35,764 bases of DNA from Planctomycetota bacterium (GCA_026693085.1 JAPLNB010000370.1:1-35764); one strand, 5' to 3'. Positions 1 to 8,926 are shown, counted from the first letter of the stretch. The notes: a model not told the origin generated them from the letters alone. Made by a program: numbers and translations.

Positions 1-166
1 TGCACCATACAGTCGTTGGAATGTGGCCCTTTCTTACATCCCCCAACTGCGGTTTCGCGGATGAATCGCACTGCCCTGTTGGAGGTCGCTGCATAGTCCC
101 GCCGCACTCCAGGCATCGCTCCTTGCTGACGCGGAGATTCCGCTTCGTCTGCATCGCGATCCAGCG

Positions 167-2446
167 TCATTGTCTCCCAGCAACATCGATTTCGTTATAG
201 AACGTATGGCCACTGCCCCAGGGAGTTCGGCTTTCGGTCACAAATGCCACGAAGAGCAGATACCGATATTGTCCAACCACACCACCGTCTTTCCCTCGGA
301 TGCTGACCGCATACTGGCCTCCATCCGTTGTGGCGTCAGTATCCGATCTTGCTACCTCGGTCCGCGTATCCACGGTCGCAATCAGCTTCCACCCGCAACC
401 CGCCGGGTCTGTGCCGGTGCTCGGTGCAGGATTGAAACCTTTCCCGCTGCCGTTGCTCCCGTAGACCCGGTACACCTGCGGACCGCGTTCACCCCTGTGC
501 CAGGAATAGGTATTGATCTGGCCGACCATCAGCGCCCGGCCCAAATCGATTCTTAGCCGCCCCTCCAGAGTCCAATCCCGGAAGAAGAAGGCATTCGTCG
601 GCACATCCTGCCCGCGGGCACCCAGCCCGTCCTTGAGAACCTGCACTCCCGCTCCGCGTGGATCCACCTGGCCATCCACCACCGTGAAGACCGCGTTAGC
701 CGCCGCGTCGTCGTTGGAAAGAGCGGGAACGCTTGTGAAACTCATCGGCGTTTTTGCCTGGTCGTCGGGCACCCGCTCCGATATCACCTTCACGCCATCG
801 CTTCCGCGGCATTCCGGCGTCTGCAAGCCGTCCAAGATCGCGTATATCGGCCTCAGGCTTCCTTGACACACGCTCAGCACGGTTCCATCCGGGCCGATCA
901 GACAGACCACTCCCCCGCTGTTGAAGTACTCTTCGGCCACCTTGGAAGGGTCCTCAAGGAACCCCTGCGGCCAGGGGATTCCCGCCAGCGAAACTGGCCC
1001 CGTCGCTTTTGTTGTTAGTCCGGCCGCCTTCGTTGTCGGTGCAGTTTGCCCCAACGAGAGTATCCGGTCAATCCACCGCGCGGTCGAGGGAGCAGCCATC
1101 GGCATCGCCGAATCAATGGACCCGCCCCCGTAGTTCAGGCTGAGCACCACCAGCGGACTGTCCGTGCCAAATCGATCGAAGATTGACTTCAGATTCCCCT
1201 GCTGCTCTGGCCACATCCCATCCCCGCCCGACCACAATTGCAGCAGCGTGTACTTGCCCTGACTGTCTGAAAGCTTGATGCTCTCGCCATTCACGCCCCG
1301 AGCCTCAAATGGCGGCGCCGTCTGCTTTGCCTTCAAACACTTGGTGGCCTTAGCCGTCAGGACGCCCAAGTCAAATGCGTCGTCACCTCCCGCTCCGGCC
1401 GCCGTCGAAAAAGTGAAGCTCTTCCTGATCGTCGCGACGACAGGCAGGAAATCGCCGCTACGGTTCTGGCGTCGGGCATCGACCGACAGTTCGTAATCAC
1501 CGTGCGGGAGATTGTCGACGCGGAACGAACCGTCGGAGGCGACACGAATGGGAAATCGACCTGTTGACGTGCCGGGGACTGCACTGCCCCGAGCCTGCCG
1601 GACAAAGCCGACAAACTCCACCGGCTCGTCCTCGCCTTCCACCACAACCTTGCCAAAGACCCGTCTTCCGTTGCCGCCAAGGTCCGCCCGAGCCATCTTC
1701 CCCGAATCCACGCGCACGAATAGGGGGTACAGGTAGTCAACAATCCTTCGCTGGGTCCCTGCCCGCTGGTCACCCATCAATTGTTCCACCCGATGCGCCA
1801 ATCCGTATTCACCTGGCGCGACCCTCGTGAAAACAAAGTGCCCATTCTCGTCTGTGGTTGCCGTTCTCCCGCAGTAGATGCCCTCTTCCCAGGCCTTAGG
1901 ATTGGGACGATACATCTGGACGAGTTCTCCCGCGAGCGGCAGAGTCCCGGAACGGAGCGTACCCTCTGCGCGTCCCCAGGGTTGTACGGTGATCTCGCCG
2001 CCATTTGAGAATTCGCTCGCCGCCACCTGAGCGAAGCCCGCGGCGCATCGCACCACGATCGCTCGGACCACCTCTTTCCCGGGCAATAATGAGAACCGGC
2101 CATTTTGCCCCGTCTTCACCGACGGGCCCCACGGTTTTCCGTGACGATAGACGTCGACGAACAGGCGCGGACCGCTCAGCAGCACCTCGGCGCCGGCCAA
2201 TGGTTTGCCATCGGCCGTCCTCACGATGCCCGTCAGCGCCCCGTCGCCGCCTGCTACGGTCGAGCGGTCGGGCGCGGGTGTGTCATCTTGACCAGAGCGC
2301 TGCGGCGAGGATGGCGCCGTATCGGATCGCTCATTTGCAGCATCGTTCCGATGACCGGAACGGCCGTGTATTAGAATCGCGGCAACGATTGCTACTGCCA
2401 AGACTGCAAGGGCAGTGATCACTATCGGTTTGCCTGATGTCTTCAT
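167..2446 (-). CDS. Membrane-anchored CRL / redoxin-like / discoidin-like protein, paralogue of the sigma-factor extension
   Basis: About 759 residues. The frame is open further upstream, but ATG 2446 is chosen because a GAGAAGGTGA ribosome site precedes it and it starts an N-terminal membrane anchor (residues 8-24). A Pro/Ser-rich linker leads into carboxypeptidase-regulatory-like Ig repeats (GKPLAGAEVLLSG, GRFSL, GEYGL), a redoxin-like segment near 375-555 (APPFEARGVNGE), and a discoidin-like C-terminus (GPQVYRVYG) ending in HTFYNEID. The domain order and many exact motifs match residues 280-963 of the sigma-factor fusion at 5005-7896, so this is a sigma-less paralogue. The redoxin part lacks a CxxC pair where TlpA-type proteins have it (WSGGDGMWP). 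It is the last gene of a probable minus-strand operon, 65 bp after the PA14 gene. A non-catalytic extracytoplasmic binding or sensing role is inferred. Confidence 0.8.
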   Translation of the reverse strand: MKTSGKPIVITALAVLAVAIVAAILIHGRSGHRNDAANERSDTAPSSPQRSGQDDTPAPDRSTVAGGDGALTGIVRTADGKPLAGAEVLLSGPRLFVDVYRHGKPWGPSVKTGQNGRFSLLPGKEVVRAIVVRCAAGFAQVAASEFSNGGEITVQPWGRAEGTLRSGTLPLAGELVQMYRPNPKAWEEGIYCGRTATTDENGHFVFTRVAPGEYGLAHRVEQLMGDQRAGTQRRIVDYLYPLFVRVDSGKMARADLGGNGRRVFGKVVVEGEDEPVEFVGFVRQARGSAVPGTSTGRFPIRVASDGSFRVDNLPHGDYELSVDARRQNRSGDFLPVVATIRKSFTFSTAAGAGGDDAFDLGVLTAKATKCLKAKQTAPPFEARGVNGESIKLSDSQGKYTLLQLWSGGDGMWPEQQGNLKSIFDRFGTDSPLVVLSLNYGGGSIDSAMPMAAPSTARWIDRILSLGQTAPTTKAAGLTTKATGPVSLAGIPWPQGFLEDPSKVAEEYFNSGGVVCLIGPDGTVLSVCQGSLRPIYAILDGLQTPECRGSDGVKVISERVPDDQAKTPMSFTSVPALSNDDAAANAVFTVVDGQVDPRGAGVQVLKDGLGARGQDVPTNAFFFRDWTLEGRLRIDLGRALMVGQINTYSWHRGERGPQVYRVYGSNGSGKGFNPAPSTGTDPAGCGWKLIATVDTRTEVARSDTDATTDGGQYAVSIRGKDGGVVGQYRYLLFVAFVTESRTPWGSGHTFYNEIDVAGRQ

Positions 2447-2511
2447 GGCGTCACCTTCTCTCAGAAGCTCCGTGCTCCCAGCGATACCGGTGTTCGATTC
2501 GATGATCGGTG

Positions 2512-3063
2512 CTATTCCTGCGATTGGCGGTGAAACAGGACCGAAGGCGGAACGATCTCTTTCTTGCCCTCGGGGGGTCTCCAAAGGAACCGACAACCGG
2601 CGCTGACGTCTCCCTGGAAAAACTCGATCTTGATCTCGTGGTCGCCGGCTTTGAGGTCGCAACGATCCGCGACCTCACGCATCGAATGACGGCCGCCGTT
2701 GTCGACCACCTGCTTGCCATCAATGAACAGTCGCGACCCATCGTCAGATTCAAGGAAGAACCGATACCTGCCGTCGCTCGGAATGCGGATAATGCCGGTC
2801 CAACGGACGTAGAAATTCTCCCTGAGGTCGGTCCCTGGCCAGGGTTGGGCGGCAGCGTCGACGGCAATCCTGGAGTCAATCTTCTTAACGGCCGGTTGGG
2901 TCTTGGCCGGGATGACAGGGAAATCTTCGAGGGGATCATCCTGGTCGAAGTCAAAGATTTCGCAGACCAGGCCCGGCTTGATTTCGTCGGGTCTGGCGGC
3001 GATAGCTGCCGCGCACAAAAGGCCGATCGCGGCGACAATTGTGAATCTGGTTGTGCAACGCAT
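2512..3063 (-). CDS. Secreted PA14-domain protein
   Basis: 183 residues. ATG 3063 is preceded by a strong GGAAGGAG site and begins a signal peptide (RFTIVAAIGLLCAAAIAA). The mature part is essentially one PA14 beta-barrel: it opens with IKPGLVCEIFDFD, has the core strands FYVRWTGIIRIP and YRFFLESDDGSRLFIDG, and continues with a family-typical GDHEIKIEFFQG strand. PA14 domains usually bind carbohydrate or act as extracellular interaction modules. It lies 34 bp downstream of the two-helix membrane protein gene and 65 bp upstream of the sigma-less CRL/redoxin gene, so co-transcription is likely. No catalytic domain is attached, which points to a binding role. The ligand is unknown. Confidence 0.82.
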   Translation of the reverse strand: MRCTTRFTIVAAIGLLCAAAIAARPDEIKPGLVCEIFDFDQDDPLEDFPVIPAKTQPAVKKIDSRIAVDAAAQPWPGTDLRENFYVRWTGIIRIPSDGRYRFFLESDDGSRLFIDGKQVVDNGGRHSMREVADRCDLKAGDHEIKIEFFQGDVSAGCRFLWRPPEGKKEIVPPSVLFHRQSQE

Positions 3064-3097
3064 GGTGTCTCCTTCCGGACATGGCCGGAGATGTCTA

Positions 3098-4015
3098 TCA
3101 CGATGTCCCCGCATCGCCGTCGGTTGTCTTACCGGGGTCGATGTGGTGGGCATGGCGTTCGGTTGGGTAGTAGTCGTCCTTATCCGCACCAAAGTCCTTC
3201 TGCTCCGTGGCCTGCTCAACAGCCGTCAACTCCAGCTTCGTCGCCGTCAGTTGCTTGACTGGCGCTTGACTGGAAGTCGATCCCGGAGCCGGCACCGCTC
3301 CTGATGGTGCGCTTTTCGCAAGTTGGGCCTGCAGTTCTGCATCCAACTGCTCCACCTTCGCAAGGTCATCGTCCGTTACCAGCGGCGCCCGTTGTGCCTC
3401 GGTGCTCGTTCCTTTGACCTTGCTAAGATCAAAGCCTTTCTCCTCACGCGGCCGGAAGATGCTGCCGAACACGAGCAGATTGATCAGGGTCGGCCAGAGG
3501 ACGCCAATCACCAGCACGCTACCGGCCACCCAGGCCGGCACCGCCCATCGCGGGTCGCACCAGAAGGCATGGTGATAGGTGATGGGACGGCCGGATTTGC
3601 GCAGAGTGTCAAGGTAATTCATGACAGTGGAATCTGCGGCGGTAGAACGGCTCGAATCCGAGAGCGGACGGTAGGGGATCTCCGCAATGAAGCACCGAGT
3701 GACCCGAATCGGCTCCTTTTGGCCGTTGACTACCCGTGTCTGGCCGGAGCTGTACGAGCCGACGACGACATGCACGGGCCTGCGGCGGCCGTCCACATCG
3801 TCAACCTGATCGGCATAAACGACCATGTTGATGAACCTGGCAGACCCCATGAAGTCATGGCTGATGGCATACTCGAACTCACCTGGCCCGATGCTCTGGC
3901 CATAGGCTTCAGCCCAGTCCCCGCGGGGCATGCGCCGGACATAGCCCACCGCGAAACCCACCAGCAGGCCGATGAGAATCCATTGCCAGCGGCGCATCTT
4001 GATGAGAACAGACAT
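3098..4015 (-). CDS. Hypothetical two-helix membrane protein
   Basis: 305 residues, family not recognised. A first membrane helix at about 10-26 (WILIGLLVGFAVGY) is followed by an extracytoplasmic segment of about 130 residues, a second helix at about 159-186 (WVAGSVLVIGVLWPTLINLL), and a charged cytoplasmic tail of about 120 residues rich in Ala, Gln, Pro and Asp/Glu (VEQLDAELQAQLAK), part of which could form a short coiled coil. ATG 4015 is used; a second candidate is ATG 3997, and neither has a strong ribosome site. It starts 21 bp after the pseudopilin stop and ends 34 bp before the PA14 gene, so it belongs to the same operon. The topology is seen in the sequence; no function can be assigned. 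Confidence 0.7.
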   Translation of the reverse strand: MSVLIKMRRWQWILIGLLVGFAVGYVRRMPRGDWAEAYGQSIGPGEFEYAISHDFMGSARFINMVVYADQVDDVDGRRRPVHVVVGSYSSGQTRVVNGQKEPIRVTRCFIAEIPYRPLSDSSRSTAADSTVMNYLDTLRKSGRPITYHHAFWCDPRWAVPAWVAGSVLVIGVLWPTLINLLVFGSIFRPREEKGFDLSKVKGTSTEAQRAPLVTDDDLAKVEQLDAELQAQLAKSAPSGAVPAPGSTSSQAPVKQLTATKLELTAVEQATEQKDFGADKDDYYPTERHAHHIDPGKTTDGDAGTS

Positions 4016-4036
4016 GACGGCTACTCGATTCTCAAT

Positions 4037-4930
4037 TCATCTGTAGATGCCCCGCGATACACCCACACGCTGCAGCCCAGCATCAGTCATCGGGACGGTC
4101 TCGATGTGCCAGTCGAGGAAAAGCACGTTCAGGCGATAGCGGTGCCGGGTATAGTCAAACGTCTCCTTGCCGCCGTTCCAGGTCTGGATACGCTGCTTGT
4201 ACTCGTAGAGCGTCCAATCGGGAGTTTCATCGAAGACCATGATCCATTTGTCCCCAGCCTGATCTCTTGGGCGGCCATCCATGGCGAAGAGAACGATCGA
4301 GGGCTGCCGGACGCTGCCGAGCTTGCCCATGAGCGAAGGCTCTGGCCGATTGCCCCGGCTGAGAAGCGCCTCATTGAAGACGTAGCTCGTGGCTTCCGCC
4401 GGCGCGGTCCAGCCGCCCGCATGCAGTTCCCGCTGGGACCAGCCCAGCAGTTCCTCTTGCTGGCTGGGACAATGGAAGAGGCGGCGGAGGTCGGGCTTAT
4501 CCAGATCGTCTTCGAGGTGGTCGCGACTGTCGAGGCGTATCTTGGCGCCGAGATTCAGGGCCAGGGCGACCGTAATGGGCACCGGCCGCCGCTCATTCTC
4601 GTCGGTGTAGTAGATGTAGCGACGGGCGTTTTCATCCCCGAGTCCTCTGGGATTGCAGATTCCTCCGACCGGCTTCCAGTGCCATCCCGCGATGGGCAGG
4701 TAGCCGCTATGGTCGTTTGCATGCATTAGCGCGGCCATGCCGATATTGCGGAGGGTGACCTGGCATTTCAGTTCCTCGCTACGACATCGCATGATCGAGA
4801 GAACAGGCATCAACAACGAGGTCAGAATCGCGATGATCCCGATCACAACCAGCAGCTCGACCAGAGTAAAACCTCGGCGCGGGGGCACCGCGATCTGCAA
4901 CGCAGAGATACTTGATGTGTGTTGCGGCAT
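4037..4930 (-). CDS. Type II secretion / pseudopilin-like prepilin protein
   Basis: 297 residues. The N-terminus carries a class III prepilin signal: a short basic leader, then G20-F21 with Glu at +5 (GFTLVELLVVIGIIAIL) and a hydrophobic helix. This is the substrate for a prepilin peptidase (PilD type), after which the protein would be membrane-inserted or assembled into a pseudopilus. The globular part follows the planctomycetal pseudopilin pattern, with conserved N-terminal CxxxLRNIG-like residues (CQVTLRNIGMAALMHAND) and a C-terminal H-X9-D box. That box reads HRYRLNVLFLDWH, with DW replacing the usual DG. ATG 4930 is preceded by GAGGACC. The gene lies 74 bp downstream of the sigma-factor fusion and 21 bp upstream of the two-helix membrane protein. 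Such proteins are abundant paralogues in planctomycetes, and the specific role is unknown. Confidence 0.85.
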   Translation of the reverse strand: MPQHTSSISALQIAVPPRRGFTLVELLVVIGIIAILTSLLMPVLSIMRCRSEELKCQVTLRNIGMAALMHANDHSGYLPIAGWHWKPVGGICNPRGLGDENARRYIYYTDENERRPVPITVALALNLGAKIRLDSRDHLEDDLDKPDLRRLFHCPSQQEELLGWSQRELHAGGWTAPAEATSYVFNEALLSRGNRPEPSLMGKLGSVRQPSIVLFAMDGRPRDQAGDKWIMVFDETPDWTLYEYKQRIQTWNGGKETFDYTRHRYRLNVLFLDWHIETVPMTDAGLQRVGVSRGIYR

Positions 4931-5004
4931 ATTCGGTCCTCAGTCCTCAATGCTGCTCAACGATGCTCCCTGGTTCTCCGTCTTCTCTGCGACTTCCACC
5001 GGTG

Positions 5005-7896
5005 TCATTGTCTCTCAAAGATGTCGATCTCGTTGTAGAACGTGTGCCCGCTGCCCCAAGGGGTGCGGCTCTCGGTCACGAATTCCACAAAGAGCAAATA
5101 CCTATACTGCCCGAGCACGCCCCCGTCCTTCCGCTGAATGCTGACTGCATACTGTCCTCCCGCCGTTACGCCGGTGGGGTCCGAACTCGCTTCCTTGCTC
5201 CGTGTATCCACCGCCGCAATCAGCTTCCATCCGCAATTGGCCGGGTCTATGCCGATCTTTGGCGATGGATCAAAGGTGTTCCCGGCTCCATCACTTCCAT
5301 AGACTCGGTACACCTGCGGACCGCGTTCGCCCTTGTGCCAGGAATACGTGTTGATCGCGCTGATCGTCACCGCCCGACTCATGTCCGCCCGCAGCCGGCC
5401 CTCCACGGTATAATCCCGGAAGAAGAAGGCGTCGGCCGGTACGTCCTCGCCGCGGGCGCCGAGTCCGTCGTTGAGCACCTGCACCCATCCTCCTCGGGCA
5501 TCTCGCTGGCCATCCACTATCGTGAAGACCGCGCTGGCCCCCGCGTCGTCCTTGGCGAGAGCGGGACTGCTCGTGAATCGCATGGACACACTGGCAGGGT
5601 CGCTGGCCGCTCGCTCCGTTAGGACCTCCACGCCAGCAGTCCCGCGACACTCCGGCGTCTGCAGGCCGTCCAATACGGTGTAGATGGGCCTCAGGCTCTC
5701 CTGGCACACGCTCAGCACACGCCCATCCGGGCCAATCAAGCAGACCACGCCTCCGCTGTTGAAGTACTCGTCCGATACCCTTGAATGATCTTCGAGAAAT
5801 CCTTGCGGCCAAGAGACTCCCGCCAGCGGAACCGCCCCCGTCGCCCTCGTTGTTGCGATCGCATTGCTGGTTGTCGGCAGAATCCTCATCAGCGGCGGTA
5901 TCTCAACCCGTGAAAGGGCCGGCGGGGCAACATGAATCGGGGATTGCCATTCGGCCGGCGCGTTATGGTAGTTCAGGCTGAGCACCACCAGCCGACTGTC
6001 GCCAAATCGATCGACGATGGACTTCAGATTCTGCTGCTGCCTGGGCCACATTCCATCTCCGGCCGACCACAGGTGCAGCAGGGTGTACTTGCCCAGGTAG
6101 TCCGAGAGCATGATAGTCTGGCCATTGACGCCCCGAGCCTCAAACGGCGGCGCTGTTTGCCCCGCCTTCAGACATCTTCGTGCCTTCAGGGTCAAAATGC
6201 CCAGATCAAAAGCGTCGTCGCTCCCCACTCCGGACGCGGGGGAGAGGGTGAAACTCCTCGTAAGCGTTGCCACGACGGGCAGGAAATCACCGGTACGGTT
6301 GTGCCGTCTGGCATCGAGCACGAGTACATAATCGCCGGCCGAGACATTGTCCACGCGGAATGAACCATCGGTCGCGACCCGAGCCGGAAACCGTTTACCG
6401 GTGCCGTTCCAGACGGCACCGACGAACTCCACCGTTTCGTCCTCGCCTTCGATGGCGAGCCTGCCAACGAGCCGCCTTCCGTTGCCACCGATGTCGGCTC
6501 GAACCAGCTTGCCTGGATCCACGCGAACAGATACGGCGTGCTGCGAGTAGACTTCTGTTCGCCGGCTCTCAGTCTCTGGCGTGCCGATTGTCTGTTCCAC
6601 CCGGTGTGACAGGAGGTACTCGCCCGGTGCGAGCCTCGTAAAGACGAAGTGCCCGCTGTCGTCTGTCTGTGCCCTGCTCACGTGGCGTATGCCAGCTTCC
6701 CAATCCCTTTGGTTGACACGATACAATTCCACCAGTTCTCCCGACAGCGGCATGGTGCCCGAACGGAGCACTCCCTCTGCTCGGCCCCACGGCTGAAGGA
6801 AGATCGCGCCGCCATTTGAGAATTCGGCTGCCGATACCTGAGCGAATCCGGTGGCACACCGCACCACGACGGCTTCGACCGACTCATTTCCCGGCGACAA
6901 CGAGAATCGACCATCGCGCCCCGTTCTCATGGACGGCGCCCCTGCTCTCGTGCGGTTGTGGACGTCGACAAACATACGAGGACCGCTCAGCAGCACCTCG
7001 GCGCCAGCCAGCGGCGTGCCATCGACTGTCTTCACGATGCCCGTTAGCTTCCCGGTAGCGGTTGTTGCTGGCGCGGGGCGTATCGCTACAACATGCTGTC
7101 GCTGAACCATCGCCTGCCCGACAATGGCTGTTCCCGCGCCGGCGAGGAGGATTCCGGCCACCCAGGCAGCAAGAACCTTGGCATTGATCCAAGCCATGGT
7201 ATCCAGAAGTCCCTTGGCAATGGTGCAGGCTGCGGCGGTATGGCTCGCACCCGCGGCGATACCAACGGCACCCGATACGACGTGGGCGGGCGCTTGCTGC
7301 AAGGCATTGGCAGTGAGCAGAACGCCAAGATCCATGCCGGAGGTGGTGGCCATGCCTCGGCGGTGGAAAAAACCGCGAAGCCGGGCCAGACCTCGGGAGA
7401 CGCGCTGCCTGGCCGATTCCTCGCTGATCCCGAGGGCGCCTGCCACCTCGTGGTCGCTCATGCCCACGAAGTATCTAAGCAGAACTGCGTCGCGATTGGC
7501 CTCTGAAAGGCTCAGCATGGCCTCGTCGAGAATGGGGGTCATGTCGTTCCAGACACCGTCCCGCTGGACTGTTTGGTTTGTACTCCTCAGGGCTGCCATG
7601 TCAGCTGCCTCCCGTTCGCGACGTTTGTGGCGGGCCTCGGCTCTGAGCACATTGTTGGCTGCGTATCGTGTGGCGGTCAGCAGCCAGCCAGCGAGTGCGG
7701 TCCTGGAACACAGCCGGCTAGCCCGTTGCGACAACGCCAGGAAGACGGCCTGGGTGATGTCCTCGGCGGCGGCTGTATTGCCGACTTGGCGCAGTGCGGC
7801 GCTGTAGACAAGATGCACGTAGCGATTCACGAGTTCAGTGAACGCTGGCTGAGAATCTCGGGCGATGTACTCCTGAAGGAGTTCCTGGTCGCTCAT
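5005..7896 (-). CDS. Membrane-tethered ECF sigma factor with CRL, redoxin-like and discoidin-like extension
   Basis: 963 residues from ATG 7896; a GTG six bases upstream is the alternative, and neither has a ribosome site. Residues 1-180 are an ECF sigma-70 factor: region 2 at about 16-83 (AFTELVNRYVHLVYSAALR, AAEDITQAVFLAL) and region 4 at about 125-178 with the helix-turn-helix SDHEVAGALGISEESARQRV. An Ala-rich linker leads to a membrane helix at about 236-260 (AWVAGILLAGAGTAIVG). Outside follow CRL Ig repeats, a redoxin-like segment near 575-758 without CxxC (WSAGDGMWP), and a discoidin-like domain ending HTFYNEID. Family knowledge: ECF factors with long C-terminal extensions are characteristic of planctomycetes. 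A one-protein transmembrane switch is inferred. It is the first gene of the minus-strand operon. A TGTCAC-like element lies immediately upstream. Confidence 0.9.
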   Translation of the reverse strand: MSDQELLQEYIARDSQPAFTELVNRYVHLVYSAALRQVGNTAAAEDITQAVFLALSQRASRLCSRTALAGWLLTATRYAANNVLRAEARHKRREREAADMAALRSTNQTVQRDGVWNDMTPILDEAMLSLSEANRDAVLLRYFVGMSDHEVAGALGISEESARQRVSRGLARLRGFFHRRGMATTSGMDLGVLLTANALQQAPAHVVSGAVGIAAGASHTAAACTIAKGLLDTMAWINAKVLAAWVAGILLAGAGTAIVGQAMVQRQHVVAIRPAPATTATGKLTGIVKTVDGTPLAGAEVLLSGPRMFVDVHNRTRAGAPSMRTGRDGRFSLSPGNESVEAVVVRCATGFAQVSAAEFSNGGAIFLQPWGRAEGVLRSGTMPLSGELVELYRVNQRDWEAGIRHVSRAQTDDSGHFVFTRLAPGEYLLSHRVEQTIGTPETESRRTEVYSQHAVSVRVDPGKLVRADIGGNGRRLVGRLAIEGEDETVEFVGAVWNGTGKRFPARVATDGSFRVDNVSAGDYVLVLDARRHNRTGDFLPVVATLTRSFTLSPASGVGSDDAFDLGILTLKARRCLKAGQTAPPFEARGVNGQTIMLSDYLGKYTLLHLWSAGDGMWPRQQQNLKSIVDRFGDSRLVVLSLNYHNAPAEWQSPIHVAPPALSRVEIPPLMRILPTTSNAIATTRATGAVPLAGVSWPQGFLEDHSRVSDEYFNSGGVVCLIGPDGRVLSVCQESLRPIYTVLDGLQTPECRGTAGVEVLTERAASDPASVSMRFTSSPALAKDDAGASAVFTIVDGQRDARGGWVQVLNDGLGARGEDVPADAFFFRDYTVEGRLRADMSRAVTISAINTYSWHKGERGPQVYRVYGSDGAGNTFDPSPKIGIDPANCGWKLIAAVDTRSKEASSDPTGVTAGGQYAVSIQRKDGGVLGQYRYLLFVEFVTESRTPWGSGHTFYNEIDIFERQ

Positions 7897-7900
7897 GTAC

Positions 7901-7934
7901 ACATATACTCAGGCACCGAACGGGAAACGTGACC
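7901..7934 (-). promoter_or_regulatory. Candidate ECF-type promoter of the sigma-factor gene (weak match)
   Basis: On the minus strand GGTCAC (7934-7929) is followed after 18 bases by GAGTATATGT (7910-7901). The spacer starts GTTTCCCG, like the plus-strand site at 13096 (GTTCCCCG), and a T-rich run lies upstream (TTTTTTCTT), as at the 26023 site (TTTTTCT). It resembles the TGTCAC-N16-GTGTWA element, with one mismatch in the first box and a longer spacer. If it is functional, transcription would start at or next to ATG 7896, giving a leaderless message, which fits the missing ribosome site. Confidence 0.4.
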
Positions 7935-8146
7935 AAGAAAAAACTGACTTCAATGCGTCGGGACGCCGCGACGCTCCATTGCTCTCACTCGGCCAGTCTC
8001 CAAGTTAAGCATTTGCAGCAGCTTAAGAGCTATTGCCAATTTTCATTGGGAGCCTCACGGTTTTGCCATCGGGCTTCCTCACGACTCCGGTTAAGCCGAA
8101 GCACAAACACGGTGCGATCGAGACGAACCTGGCCGTATGTCGCTTC

Positions 8147-8926
8147 TCATTTGCGTGCCAACAGGTTGATCCGGCGGAACGTCTCGAAATACCGCCCGTC
8201 GGGCTGTTGGGTTGTATTCAGCATCCGCTGGACCACTTCATCACGGAATCGCTGCTTGTCATGGTTGCCCACGCACGCAAGAAATGGCACGAGGCTCGGG
8301 TACTCGATCCATCGGATCATGGACTGCGCATCAGGAAAATGTCGATCGGCTACCTCGCCCCATACTGACACTTCCCGGAAGGCCGATCCCTCCGCAAGTA
8401 GCTGGCGGTAGCTGTCCACTGTCGGCATATACCAAGGCCACTCGAATGCTGTGAAGCAGCGAACAAACTGATGGCATGCCATCACCTCCCGCACCACGCG
8501 AATCAAGTTCGAACAATTCCCGTCGCCCGCGAACTGGAACCGCGCAACGCCTCCTTCACGAAGTGCCTTATGCACGCCGCGAAGCATCGCCCGGTGGTCC
8601 TTGACCCACTGTAGCGTGGCGTTTGAAAAACCCACGTCAAATTCCGCGTCGAATTCCATCTCGCGGATGTCCAGCAACCGGAAACTGAGGTTCGGCAGGG
8701 AGTGTTTCCCCGCTTCCGCGAGCATCCCCTCTGAAGCGTCGATGCCGAGGACCGCGCCAGAGGGGACCGCGGTGGCCAGTTGTGCTGTGAGCTCGCCATC
8801 TCCACAACCAAGGTCCAGGATCCTCTCGTGGCCTTGGAGCTTGAGCTCGGCGATCAGCTTCGCGCCCCATTCCTTCTGGTGTGTCGATGCCTGCCTGTAC
8901 TGTTTTCCGTCGAAATCGTACGTCAT
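8147..8926 (-). CDS. Class I SAM-dependent methyltransferase, trans-aconitate methyltransferase-like
   Basis: 259 residues. The Rossmann methyltransferase core is clear: motif I ILDLGCGDGELTAQL (about 36-50), an acidic motif II at VLGIDASEGML, a DIREMEF segment typical of motif III, and the post-motif NATLQWVKDHRAML also found in Tam-type trans-aconitate and BioC/UbiE-like enzymes. The C-terminal half carries the family's helical cap and Phe/Trp-rich segment (FEWPWYMPTVDSYRQLL). The protein is cytosolic and the substrate cannot be read from the sequence. ATG 8926 has a CAAGGAG site eight bases upstream. The gene is 43 bp after the stop of the secreted protein at 8970-10058 and might be transcribed with it, although the functions look unrelated. 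Family assignment is firm; the Tam-like subfamily is tentative. Confidence 0.88.
   Translation of the reverse strand: MTYDFDGKQYRQASTHQKEWGAKLIAELKLQGHERILDLGCGDGELTAQLATAVPSGAVLGIDASEGMLAEAGKHSLPNLSFRLLDIREMEFDAEFDVGFSNATLQWVKDHRAMLRGVHKALREGGVARFQFAGDGNCSNLIRVVREVMACHQFVRCFTAFEWPWYMPTVDSYRQLLAEGSAFREVSVWGEVADRHFPDAQSMIRWIEYPSLVPFLACVGNHDKQRFRDEVVQRMLNTTQQPDGRYFETFRRINLLARK

Noticed and set aside
1..154. Minus-strand frame open to the window edge with one CxxC (KERCLECGG)
   Set aside because: Only 51 codons, no ribosome site and a single Cys pair; too little to call a gene.
3323..4729. 468-codon plus-strand frame across two minus-strand genes
   Set aside because: It spans the gap between genes with unrelated content, has no ribosome site, and the minus strand encodes a prepilin signal.
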